A stretch of 46,322 bases of DNA from Clostridiales bacterium (GTDB taxonomy: Bacteria > Bacillota > Clostridia > Oscillospirales > Oscillospiraceae): the NCBI GenBank assembly GCA_902363045.1, contig CABIYX010000027.1, positions 1 through 46,322 on the forward strand, in the 5' to 3' direction. Position 1 is the stretch's first letter. Each line of letters opens with the position of its first letter. The notes under the pieces are model-generated. The model was not told the origin of the DNA and did not search any database. It saw only the letters and a list, made by a program, of their open reading frames with translations. The translations under genes and the position numbers were made by a program. This document shows, in pieces, positions 17,227 to 25,222 of the stretch.

Positions 17227-18366
17227 CTACACCATGAATTCTTCCATGAAGCCGCCCACGATCTCTGATGCCCTCCGGTGCATATCCCCGGTGACATGGG
17301 TATAGGTGTCCAGCGTGAAGGAGGTCTGAGTGTGGCCCAGGATCCCGGAGAGTGTCTTGGCGTCCACCCCGCTGGTGAGGGCATGGGTGGCGAAGGTGTG
17401 CCGCAGATCATGAAATCTCAAATCAGGGAGTCCGGCCTCGGCCAGCAGTTTTTTCATCCGATTGTAGCCGCTGCTGGGCATGACCGGATCCTCCGGATGG
17501 AGTGGGTTGGGGAAGAGCCATTGAGAGATCGCTGTTCGCTTCCGTTCCGTCAGGAACTGCACCGTGCTGGGCGGTAACCTGATGATCCTTCGCCCTGTTC
17601 CGGTCTTGGTATTACCTACATAGTAGCCGCCGCCCCGCTTCCCATGCAGGGTCCTGCGGATGGAGAGCGTCCCTTTCTTTTCATCGAAGTCGCTCCACAT
17701 CAGCCCACACAGTTCTCCCCGCCGCAGCCCTGTGGTGATCTCCAGATAGAAGAAGTCATGCCATTGCCGGTCCTGTTTGATGGCCTCCAGGAACCGCTCC
17801 AGCTGCGCGTCATTGAGGATGGTCCTGGGTGTAGACTCTTTCTTGGGGAGCGTCACATCCTTTGTGGGATTTTTTACGATGAGATGGCGGTCCATCGCCA
17901 CATCCAACGCCTGATGCAGCACGCCGTGGATCCTCCGCACCGTGGTACCCGCCAGAGGACCGCCGTCTGCTCCGCCCTCCTTTTTCAGCTTTCGATACAG
18001 CTTCTGGACATCTCCGGCAGTGACCTTGCGGATTTCCTTCCCGCCCAGATAGGGAACAATCTTGTCCCTGACATAAGCCCGGTAGCCTTCAAAGGTAGAG
18101 GGCCGCACGGAGGGCTCCGCACACTCTTTCAGCCAGACCTCCAGCCATTCGCCCAGGGTCATCCGGCAGTCCTCTGTCAGTTCGGCCCCATCATATTCTT
18201 CCATGCACCGATGCAGTTTTTCCAGCAGCTCCTTCTGTGTCCCAGCGGAGAGGTAGTGGAAGATGGGATCGCCGTTTTCCTTGTGGCCGATGACGATGCG
18301 ACCCTCCCAGCGGCCATCCTCCCGTTTTCGTACCATACCGTCACCGGACGGCCTTCGCTTTGCCAT
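17227..18366 (-). CDS. Tyrosine integrase 2
   Basis: A complete 379-residue phage/ICE-type site-specific recombinase. The N-terminal arm-binding domain (MAKRRPSGDGMVRKREDGRW) leads into a core-binding domain and a catalytic domain. Catalytic residues lie in TTGLRRGELCGL, RFHDLRHTFATHAL, GILGHTQ and the tyrosine in TLDTYTHV. A ribosome-binding site (GAGGTG) precedes the ATG. Its stop is 11 bases before the start of integrase 1, so the two are translated from one message. Their arm domains are related but clearly diverged, which suggests old duplication or capture rather than a recent copy. Its target site is unknown. Confidence 0.93.
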   Translation of the reverse strand: MAKRRPSGDGMVRKREDGRWEGRIVIGHKENGDPIFHYLSAGTQKELLEKLHRCMEEYDGAELTEDCRMTLGEWLEVWLKECAEPSVRPSTFEGYRAYVRDKIVPYLGGKEIRKVTAGDVQKLYRKLKKEGGADGGPLAGTTVRRIHGVLHQALDVAMDRHLIVKNPTKDVTLPKKESTPRTILNDAQLERFLEAIKQDRQWHDFFYLEITTGLRRGELCGLMWSDFDEKKGTLSIRRTLHGKRGGGYYVGNTKTGTGRRIIRLPPSTVQFLTERKRTAISQWLFPNPLHPEDPVMPSSGYNRMKKLLAEAGLPDLRFHDLRHTFATHALTSGVDAKTLSGILGHTQTSFTLDTYTHVTGDMHRRASEIVGGFMEEFMV

Positions 18367-18387
18367 GTTTTTTCACCTCCGAGGTTT

Positions 18388-18759
18388 TTATCTTTGATTT
18401 GCATCGCAGGAATTGCGTGGCCTACCGGATGGGTAGTTGCTTTGTTTCCCTCTCCATTCATCCCTGCGGAGCAGTTCCACCAGACTGCCGTCGTCTTCGT
18501 CCAGCGCCTCCAGAATCAGACGCGCTCCCAGACGGAAGCCCAGGATGAAGTTCTCCAGAGCCAGCGTGCTTCCGATCTCGTTCTCCGCGTCGATGAGCCG
18601 TAGCAGCAGACTGTGGGCGTCGCCCTCCAGCAGTTTGGTCAGATGTTCTTCGCACTTGTGAGACTGCTCCATCGCTTTCATCAGAGAAGTGCCGGAACGG
18701 ATCTGGCGGTCGCATGGCGTGATGTTCCCGTAGTACAGGTCTTCCAGCGTCTCTCGCAT
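18388..18759 (-). CDS. DUF6809-like small protein
   Basis: This 123-residue protein starts MRETLEDLYYGNITPCDRQI, a start I recognise from small DUF6809-family proteins on Clostridia mobile elements. Their function is unknown. It looks soluble and largely helical, with no signal peptide or membrane segment. The middle (LRLIDAENEIGSTLALENFI, then LGFRLGARLILEALDEDD) matches the family's conserved FxxGFxLG pattern. It lies 21 bases upstream of integrase 2 in the same direction and is probably co-expressed with it. Confidence 0.7.
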   Translation of the reverse strand: MRETLEDLYYGNITPCDRQIRSGTSLMKAMEQSHKCEEHLTKLLEGDAHSLLLRLIDAENEIGSTLALENFILGFRLGARLILEALDEDDGSLVELLRRDEWRGKQSNYPSGRPRNSCDANQR

Positions 18760-19250
18760 GGTGTGTACCTCCTCTCCTTGTTAGCAACACAGTACCACAG
18801 AAACAGAAAGTAGCCACTGGAACCTCGTTTTATTATCAGAACATTCACAATTTTAAACAGTGCGGAAATCGGCTCAAAAACGGGCCAATATCCCCAAGGT
18901 GACCCCCGCGGGTACACCTCCGAACCCCTTGATTTCAGCGTGCTTGCGGGATTTCCCGCTCCATTCCGGCCACCTGTGACGCCCGAATTGATCCAAACCG
19001 ACCACCTTAGACCCCCGCCTCCGAAAGCCCGCAACCCCTTGTGCCGCCCCGCTTTGCGGGACGGTGTGACCGGCGGGAGGGTCGCTTGCGCCCCCCTGCC
19101 TTTATCCTGCACTAAAATCGAACGACTGCTGCACCCGAACATTTTGGTTTGGGAGAGCCGGACGCTTGGCGCACACAGCCCGCACACCGCGTCTCGCAGA
19201 TTGGGTGGTGCGTGTACCCTACCTGCACCGCCATCGCCGCACACAACTCA
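18760..19250. other. GC-rich non-coding stretch with inverted repeats
   Basis: About 490 bases hold no convincing gene. Several short palindromes occur, including GCGGGATTTCCCGC near 18956 and an imperfect 9-bp stem CCGCCCCGC/GCGGGACGG near 19040-19062, followed by GTGTGACCGGCGGGAGGGT. The setting, between mobile-element control genes and recombinases, suggests a cis-acting site such as a transfer or replication origin. I cannot identify one firmly. Confidence 0.35.
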
Positions 19251-19622
19251 TCACAGGCCGCTGCATGGGGGAACGCTTCCGTCAAGCGCACCGACCGTCG
19301 CGGGCAGAAACACTCGGCAGTACCCCTCTGCTCCGGAGACCATGCCGCGTCGCAGCATCTCCCCACACAGGAGGAGACGGAACAGCGTGTTGCGATAGCA
19401 GTCCCTTACCTCCGCCCCTTTCTCTCTGGCGAATATCTTTTGTTCCTCGGGCAAGCTGCTGTGCGTTTCATCACAGAGGAACACCGCCAGAGCGTTTTCA
19501 GCAATGGGGTCTCTGTGCGTGCGGTCCCACTGGTCCATGATGTACCTCCTTGCGTCAACCGTGCGCTGTGCCATCAGAGTCGGGTCCTGCTGGATCAGCA
19601 GTTCCACCATCTGGGTCAGCAT
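19251..19622 (-). CDS. Hypothetical protein
   Basis: I do not recognise this 123-residue protein. It begins MLTQMVELLIQQDPTLMAQR and is rich in charged helix-forming residues. It has no signal peptide, membrane helix or metal motif. Its start overlaps the stop of the upstream HTH gene by a few bases, a layout typical of translational coupling. That, with the conserved spacing, is the main reason to accept it. The last 20 or so residues are of lower complexity, so it could have a diverged tail. Confidence 0.55.
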   Translation of the reverse strand: MLTQMVELLIQQDPTLMAQRTVDARRYIMDQWDRTHRDPIAENALAVFLCDETHSSLPEEQKIFAREKGAEVRDCYRNTLFRLLLCGEMLRRGMVSGAEGYCRVFLPATVGALDGSVPPCSGL

Positions 19623-20056
19623 ACCGCCTCACCTCGTTTCTGTTCATAGGCCGCTCTGCGCTGCTCCACTCTCTGCCGCTCCGCAGCCACCTCCGCCGCA
19701 CACATCTGCCGCTCATAGAACTGGTCGATGGCCATTTGGATCGGCAGGATGGTGTAGAGCAGACAACCATTCTGCCTGCGGCCGTCCTGGGTGGTGATGG
19801 TGGTGCGCTCGGTACGGATGAGTCCCCGTTCCTCCAGCTCCATCACATACTTGCGCACGGTGTTGGTGCACTTCCCGATGGCTTCGCCGATCATCCGGTA
19901 GCTGGCCAGACACTGATCGGTCTTTCGATCCTCCCGATGAAGCAGATAGCCGTAGACCGCGATGGCCGTGGAGGACAGCCCCAGAGCATAGATCTCATTG
20001 GGCAGAGGAAAATAGTTTTTGATGGGATCCCGCTTGGTCCAGTTCTGTTTTCTCAT
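19616..20056 (-). CDS. Helix-turn-helix protein, replication-initiator type
   Basis: This 146-residue protein starts MRKQNWTKRDPIKNYFPLPN. A winged-helix-like domain follows: LGLSSTAIAVYGYLLHRED, YRMIGEAIGKCTNTVRKYVM, ELEERGLIRTERTTI. This layout is common in small HTH proteins near the rep genes of Clostridia elements. Its role may be regulatory or in replication. The C-terminal 40 residues are charged and helical. The start at 20056 has GGAGGT upstream and overlaps the stop of the excisionase-like gene by four bases (ATGA), so the two are coupled. Confidence 0.75.
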   Translation of the reverse strand: MRKQNWTKRDPIKNYFPLPNEIYALGLSSTAIAVYGYLLHREDRKTDQCLASYRMIGEAIGKCTNTVRKYVMELEERGLIRTERTTITTQDGRRQNGCLLYTILPIQMAIDQFYERQMCAAEVAAERQRVEQRRAAYEQKRGEAVC

Positions 20057-20262
20057 TTGGCACCTCCAGACCGCTCCTCCGCCCACTGAATGAACTTCTC
20101 TTTGGGGACCACCATTCGGCTGCCCACACGCAGCACTGGGAAGCCTGGCTCGTGCATCACCTCGTAGGCGGTGGAGATGGACACGCCCAGCACCTCTGAC
20201 AGCAGGTGTGCGTTGAGGAACAGCGGAAGATCCTCGTAGCTGGTACACTGTGACTGTTTCAT
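20053..20262 (-). CDS. Excisionase-family DNA-binding protein
   Basis: This 69-residue protein carries a MerR/Xis-like helix-turn-helix: LFLNAHLLSEVLGVSISTAY, EVMHEPGFPVLRVGSRMVVP and KEKFIQWAEE. Such proteins bend the element end and steer tyrosine integrases towards excision, or act as small regulators. Its place in a leftward operon with an HTH gene, and then the two integrases, supports an excision role, but direct evidence is lacking. The four-base overlap with the next gene indicates translational coupling. Confidence 0.8.
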   Translation of the reverse strand: MKQSQCTSYEDLPLFLNAHLLSEVLGVSISTAYEVMHEPGFPVLRVGSRMVVPKEKFIQWAEERSGGAK

Positions 20263-20595
20263 ATTGATACCTCCGATCTGATTTCTGTTGTGATTTTCTT
20301 CTTGCGTTTCGGAGGTCGTTCTGGTAAACTGAACAGCAGATCAGGCTGTGTTTTCCGAAACGCAGCGAGCCGCCAGACTGTTGCAGCAGTTTGGCGGCTT
20401 CCTTTTTCAGCGGACCATGCTCATCACCTCTTTTCTTCTGGACTGATTTTGACTTTCTACGGATGAACCGGATTGACTTGTTTCTATCAATCAGGTACAA
20501 TCAGAGCATAGCACAGGGAAAAGGCCAAGCGCAATAGCTTCGGCGGTTGTTGGGTACACAACAGAAAGTCCATCGGAAACAGGGTGAGGGAAACT
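20263..20595. other. Divergent control region
   Basis: About 330 bases separate the leftward excisionase operon from the rightward DUF6076-like gene. The rightward promoter is noted separately. I see no further gene. A leftward promoter must also lie here but no strong match was found. Confidence 0.5.
20473..20501 (+). promoter_or_regulatory. Sigma-A-type promoter for the DUF6076-like gene
   Basis: TTGACT and TACAAT are separated by 17 bases. They lie about 95 bases upstream of the start codon. Confidence 0.65.
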
Positions 20596-21675
20596 ATGAT
20601 CTATGATAACAACCGCTTCTTCGAACGGTTCGATGTGCTGTTCGGGAAGAAGAGTAGCATCGTGGCAGGGGAAGAATATCCGCTGGGCTTCTTTGCAGCG
20701 GAGGTCATGGACATGGACGCCGCGGTGCTTGAGGAATTAAAAAAGCTGACCCAACAGGCCAGCCAGGAGTTTGATATGTTTCTGACCGCGCGGACAGCAT
20801 CCAGCGCGGGGATGGCAGTTCAGGTGTTGGACCAAGCCTGGGAGCTTGTCAGGCAGCTTCCCCTGTATAACAAGATCCCGTACCGGGAAGGGCGTGGAAG
20901 TTCAGTCAGCGGCGTTGTCTATGAGCTGCGCGGCGATGAGCAGAAGCTGGACCGGATACTCACAGTCGGGACAGCAGAGAATGAGATGTTGCGGCGTTGG
21001 CGCGGAATGTACAACCGTCTGGCAGACGACCTCCAACGGTTCAAGTACGATACGGATGATATGCTGACCGACTATTTTGAGGAGCTGCCATCCCGCAGAC
21101 CGGAGGCCTATGCGGCGGCATTCGAATCGTGCATGGCGTCCTTCCGGGAGATCTATATGCAGACGGAGGACGAGGAGGACCTTGCGTACATGAAGGGACG
21201 CCGGATCAACTTTCCGGTGAGCATCTCCTTTGTGGTGGAGCGTGACAAAAAGACGGGCCAGCCATTCATGGCTGAGCGGATGACCTTTGAGGACTTGATC
21301 AGCTTTCTGTATATGGACCTGTACCGGGGAATGGCTGCCGGCAACGTGCCGCGACAGTGTCACAACTGCGGCAGGTGGTTTTTAGCGATCGGCGCATATG
21401 ACACGGTGTACTGCCAGCGGGTGGCGCCGGGAGAGGTCGCCCGCACCTGCCGTCAGGTGGGCGCTCACAGAAAAGAGCGGGAGAAGAACGGCAGGGACTT
21501 TGCCTGCCGTGAATACGCCAGAGCGTATAACCGGCTGAAAACCTGGAAACAGCGGGGCAAGATCAGCGCGAAGGAATGGAACCGCCGGGTGGCGCACATC
21601 CAGGACGTGAAAGCAGAATTCCTGGCAGGCGGTATGAGCGACGCCGAATACACAGCGAAGCTGGATCAGGTGTAA
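20596..21675 (+). CDS. DUF6076-like protein with a Cys zinc-finger motif
   Basis: This protein has about 359 residues. The body is helical and acidic, without signal peptide or membrane segments. Near its C-terminal third it carries PRQCHNCGRWFLA followed by DTVYCQRV and ARTCRQVGAH, a four-cysteine zinc site as in DUF6076-type and CGNR-like proteins. The tail is very basic (KEREKNGRDFACREYARAYN), suggesting nucleic-acid contact. I prefer the ATG at 20596, seven bases after GTGAGGGA, over an in-frame GTG at 20584. It is divergent from the excisionase operon and ends in a strong terminator. Function unknown. Confidence 0.75.
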   Translation: MIYDNNRFFERFDVLFGKKSSIVAGEEYPLGFFAAEVMDMDAAVLEELKKLTQQASQEFDMFLTARTASSAGMAVQVLDQAWELVRQLPLYNKIPYREGRGSSVSGVVYELRGDEQKLDRILTVGTAENEMLRRWRGMYNRLADDLQRFKYDTDDMLTDYFEELPSRRPEAYAAAFESCMASFREIYMQTEDEEDLAYMKGRRINFPVSISFVVERDKKTGQPFMAERMTFEDLISFLYMDLYRGMAAGNVPRQCHNCGRWFLAIGAYDTVYCQRVAPGEVARTCRQVGAHRKEREKNGRDFACREYARAYNRLKTWKQRGKISAKEWNRRVAHIQDVKAEFLAGGMSDAEYTAKLDQV

Positions 21676-21692
21676 TCCACAAAAGAATTGCA

Positions 21693-21736
21693 AAAGCCGA
21701 TGGGTCAGTCGTGATGACTGTCCCATCGGCTTTTTC
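21693..21736 (+). terminator. Intrinsic terminator after the DUF6076-like gene
   Basis: The outer stem pairs AAAAGCCGATGGG with CCCATCGGCTTTT, and the inner stem pairs CAGTC with GACTG. It is followed by a T-run and lies about 20 bases past the stop. Confidence 0.85.
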
Positions 21737-21773
21737 TTTGATTATGGCATCACACTCTGCGGATTGTTTGAAG

Positions 21774-22079
21774 TCTATGTGATGACAGTTTACATTATGA
21801 GAAGTTTGCTGACGGAAGCGTAAAATGTATCGAGGATGAGATACCGTTTGACCTGCCGGACGGTTGGGCGTGGGAGTGTTTGTCAAACCTCGCTGTATTT
21901 TCCGGGGGAAAACTCCTTCAACTTCTCGTTCGAAATATTGGGACGGAGATGTTCTTTGGGTAACATCCAAAGACATGAAAAGCAAATATATAGGCAATAT
22001 TACTTGGTATTGGAGTTCATTCCCCGTATTCTTTCATAATGCGTGGTTTGTAGTGAAAGAGATCCATACAACTTCATAA
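21774..22079 (+). pseudogene. hsdS (type I restriction specificity subunit) fragment
   Basis: About 95 residues match the first target-recognition domain of HsdS: YEKFADGSVKCIEDEIPFDL, PDGWAWECLSNLAVFSGGKT and YWDGDVLWVTSKDM. The start and the remaining about 300 residues are absent, and no hsdM or hsdR is nearby. It is a stray fragment left by recombination. The sequence after KYIG (NITWYWSSFPVFF) no longer looks like HsdS, so a second junction probably lies near 21990. Confidence 0.75.
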
Positions 22080-22106
22080 GAATGAAGGAGAAAGTCCAAA
22101 ATCAAT

Positions 22107-23132
22107 TCAGCGCTGGATGCGTCCGGAGCCGTCACCGCCGGCCAGCTTTTCCACTTCGGAGACGGTGACCATGTTGTAGTCGCCCTCGATGGTGTGCTTC
22201 AGAGCGGAAGCGGCCACGGCAAACTCCACGGCCTTCTGGATGGACTTTCCATTGAGCAGCGCATAAATGAGGCCGCCGCCGAAGCTGTCGCCGCCACCCA
22301 CGCGGTCAATGATGCGCAGTTCGTACTTCTTGGAGAAGCAGTACTCATTGGAAGCCACATCGTACAGCATGGCGCTCCAGCCGTTGTCGGAAGCGGAGTG
22401 GGACTCACGCAGGGTGATGGCCACCTTTTCAAAGCCGAACTTGTCAGCCAGCTGCTTGGCCACGGACTTGTAGCCCTCGTGGTTGATCTCACCGGCGTAG
22501 ATGTCGGTGGACTCGGCCTCAATGCCGAACACGTCCTTGGCGTCCTCCTCGTTGGAAATGCACACGTCCACGTACTGGCACAACTCGGTCATGGCCTCCC
22601 GGGCCTGCTGACGGGTCCACAGCTTGCCCCGGTAGTTGAGGTCGCAGGAGATCTTCACGCCGTGGGCTTTGGCGGTCTTGCAGGCCTGCTTGCAGGTCTC
22701 CACCAGGTTGGGGCCCAGAGCGGGGGTGATGCCGGTGAAGTGGAACCAGTCCACGCCCTCGAAGATCTTGTCCCAGTCAAAGTCGCTGGGCTGGGACTCC
22801 TGGATGGCGGAGTGGGCACGGTCGTAGATGCACACACTGCCCCGCTGGGAGGCGCCCTTCTCGTTGAAGTAGATGCCCACACGGTCGCCGCCCCGGACGA
22901 TCATGGTGGTGTCCACGCCGTAGCGGCGCAGGGAGTTGACGGCAGCCTGGCCAATGGCGTGGGCGGGCAGCTTAGTGACATAGGCGGCATCCAGGCCGTA
23001 GTTGGCCAGGGAGACGGCCACGTTGGCCTCGCCGCCGCCGAAGGTGAACTCCAGGTGATCAGCCTGGACAAAACGCTCGTAGTTATAGGGCTGGAGCCGG
23101 ATCATCAGCTCGCCGAAGGTAACAACTTTCAT
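22107..23132 (-). CDS. kdgK: 2-keto-3-deoxygluconate kinase (PfkB family)
   Basis: It phosphorylates KDG to KDPG in hexuronate or Entner-Doudoroff-type sugar acid breakdown. The 341 residues show the PfkB N-terminal signature FTFGGGEANVAVSLANYGLD and the C-terminal ATP/catalytic motif RVGGGDSFGGGLIYALL, whose Asp is the base. RGGDRVGIYFNEKG is typical of KdgK. AAGGAG lies 9 bases before the ATG. It is downstream of the broken KDPG aldolase in the same operon, so KDPG made here would need an aldolase encoded elsewhere. Ribokinase-type alternatives are less likely given the neighbour. Confidence 0.88.
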   Translation of the reverse strand: MKVVTFGELMIRLQPYNYERFVQADHLEFTFGGGEANVAVSLANYGLDAAYVTKLPAHAIGQAAVNSLRRYGVDTTMIVRGGDRVGIYFNEKGASQRGSVCIYDRAHSAIQESQPSDFDWDKIFEGVDWFHFTGITPALGPNLVETCKQACKTAKAHGVKISCDLNYRGKLWTRQQAREAMTELCQYVDVCISNEEDAKDVFGIEAESTDIYAGEINHEGYKSVAKQLADKFGFEKVAITLRESHSASDNGWSAMLYDVASNEYCFSKKYELRIIDRVGGGDSFGGGLIYALLNGKSIQKAVEFAVAASALKHTIEGDYNMVTVSEVEKLAGGDGSGRIQR

Positions 23133-23179
23133 TGTGCTCTACTCCTTATCACAAACTCAAATAGAATGGTTTTGCCCGA

Positions 23180-24069
23180 TTATTCCTTCACCAGGTGGAC
23201 AGCAAAGCCGGCCAGCTCATCCTTGAGATAGATGGCCTTAGTGTTGCCCTTGGCATCGGTCTTGCGGCTGGACTCATCGAAGGTCACGCCCCGCAGACCC
23301 AGGTGGTAGACGGCACGATCCACGTTGTTGGTGCCGATGGCAATGTGGCCGTTGGCACCGCGGACGGGAGCCTTGTTGCACTCCACCGCGGAGCCGGCAA
23401 AGATGGAGGAGTTGCCGGGCTTGTACTCCAGGTCAAACAGGGCGCACAGGGTCTTGGTGGTCTGCTCGGCCTGGGCCTCGTCGGCGCAGTTGATACCCAC
23501 GTGGGCCATGGAGAAACCCAGCATGGTCTTGACGGCCTCCTTGCAGATGCGGGTGATCTCATCCCACTGCTCCCCCTCGACGAGTTCCTTCTTCACCATC
23601 CAGGTGCCGCCGCAGGCGATAATGCGGTCAAAGCCCAGATAGTCCATCATGTTCTTGGTGTTCACGCCGCCAGTAGGCATCCAGCGCAGGTTGGTGTAGG
23701 GGCCGGCCAGGGCCTTCAGCTTGGCCACGCCGCCGTTCTGCTCGGCATGGAAGAATTTCACCACGTCCAGACCCATGCTCATGGCCTGCTCCATCTCGCC
23801 GGGGGTGGCGGTGCCGGGCATCATGACCACGCCCTTATCCAGGACATAGCGGGTGATCTCGGGGTTGAAGCCGGGGCTGACGATGAACTGGGAACCGGTG
23901 GCAATGGCCCGGTCGGCCTACTCCTTGGTGAGCACGGTTCCGGCGCCCACCAGCATATCGGGTACCTCCGCCACAATGCGGCGGATTGCCTCCTCAGCGG
24001 CGGCGGTGCGGAAGGTGACCTCGGCGGCAGGCAGACCGCCTTTCACCAGAGCACGGGCCAAGGGGAAGA
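23180..24069 (-). pseudogene. eda: KDPG aldolase with VOC domain, truncated and with a stop
   Basis: It reads from the junction at about 24069 as PLARALVKGGLPAAEVTFRT, then MLVGAGTVLTKE and a TAG at 23918-23920 in place of the usual Gln, then ADRAIATGSQFIVSPGFNPE. The Schiff-base lysine region is GLDVVKFFHAEQ. After about residue 200 a C-terminal VOC-like domain follows (LGFSMAHVGINCADEAQAE, then GNSSIFAGSAVEC and GFAVHLVKE), as in Clostridia KDPG aldolases of about 320 residues. The first 25-30 residues are replaced by MATE sequence. It was the operon partner of kdgK. Confidence 0.85.
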
Positions 24070-25061
24070 CGGACTGCCCACACCCCCATCAGCACGATCA
24101 GAAACGGCGTGCGACTGTCCCCAGCCCCTTGAAGCACATCGCCCAGAACAATAGAAAGGCCGTACAGGGATTCCGAAATGGCAACAATGCGCAGCATATC
24201 GGCAGCCAGAGCAATATTCCCCAAACCGGCAACCATGTGGGTTACGATCAGCTGGCCGCAGCTGAAGCAGGCCCGCTCCAAAAACACAGAAATCCCCAGT
24301 GCCCACCGTACCACAGACTTTTGGGGACGGAACAACACAACCGCTGTCATCTGCAACGGTCCTTTCCGCAGCGCCATAAACAGCGCCATAGAAATTCCCC
24401 ATGAGCCCTCCCAACAAGGCAGTCCCTATGGCTGCCCCGGTCACGCCAAGCCCAGCTCCCCAGATGGACAAGGAGCGACTCAGAATGACGACCTGCCTTG
24501 ATGGAAATATTAGCAAATAATTCAAGCAGATATTAAGAAGGTTGGTCCCAGCATTGAACAGCAGAGGCGTTCTGGTATCCCCCAAACAGCGGAGCATGGC
24601 AGACAGCACAGCCAGCAGAACTTGTAGCGGCAGGCCCATGGCATAAACCAGAGGTAGGCTCTGGCATTCGACAAAATCGTTGGTTCACCTCCCAGCCGCT
24701 GAGGAATAAAACCAAGACAAAGGGAATATGCAAACAGCTGCCCCCGTCCCCATCAGCAGAGCACCGCTGGCTGCTTGATACACCGCAGTTCTGGCACGGA
24801 ACAAATCCTGCCCCCCAGCGCGTGGGCGACCTGCACGGAATAACCAACTCCTGCAGCAGCAAACAGTCCCATTAAAAGAAAGCACACCGAGGAGTTGATG
24901 GCTACCGATGCGGTGGCATCAGCTCCCAAAGAGCCCACCATGGCAGTATCCACATAATTGGCGGCAGTAAGCAGAAGCTGCTTCAAAATCACTGGCCAGG
25001 ACAGACGGAGCAATGTAACAATGGGAACGGCTCTTTGGTTGAGCTACGTGGAAGGTTCACA
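24062..25061 (-). pseudogene. MATE-family multidrug efflux pump, multiply frameshifted
   Basis: Pieces in all three minus-strand frames resemble MATE transporters: LRLSWPVILKQLLLTAANYV with DTAMVGSLGADATASVAIN at the start, then GLPLQVLLAVLSAMLRCLGD, GTNLLNICLNYLLIF, AGLGNIALAADMLRIVAISE and LGDVLQGAGDSRTPFLIVLM. At least three frameshifts are needed to join them. The end, GVWAVRLPL, runs into the KDPG aldolase at about 24062-24070, where both genes share a few bases (CTTCCCCTTGGC). The junction probably arose by short-homology recombination. Confidence 0.8.
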
Positions 25062-25222
25062 CATGGTGTTGTCACCTCTGGGACCCGTGCTCCGCAAAGG
25101 AAAGCCGGGAAAGTGGGAACTGTACTGTGCGGAATAATAACCTGCTGTGTCAAGGGGCCCGGGGGACATCTGCCCCGGGCCCCCGACAGGAGAGAAAGAA
25201 AGGAATGATCTCATAAAAATGC

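Noticed and set aside
18681..19244. A 187-codon minus-strand open frame over the non-coding block
   Set aside because: It overlaps the better-supported DUF6809-like gene in another frame, has no ribosome-binding site, and reads like translated palindromic GC-rich DNA.
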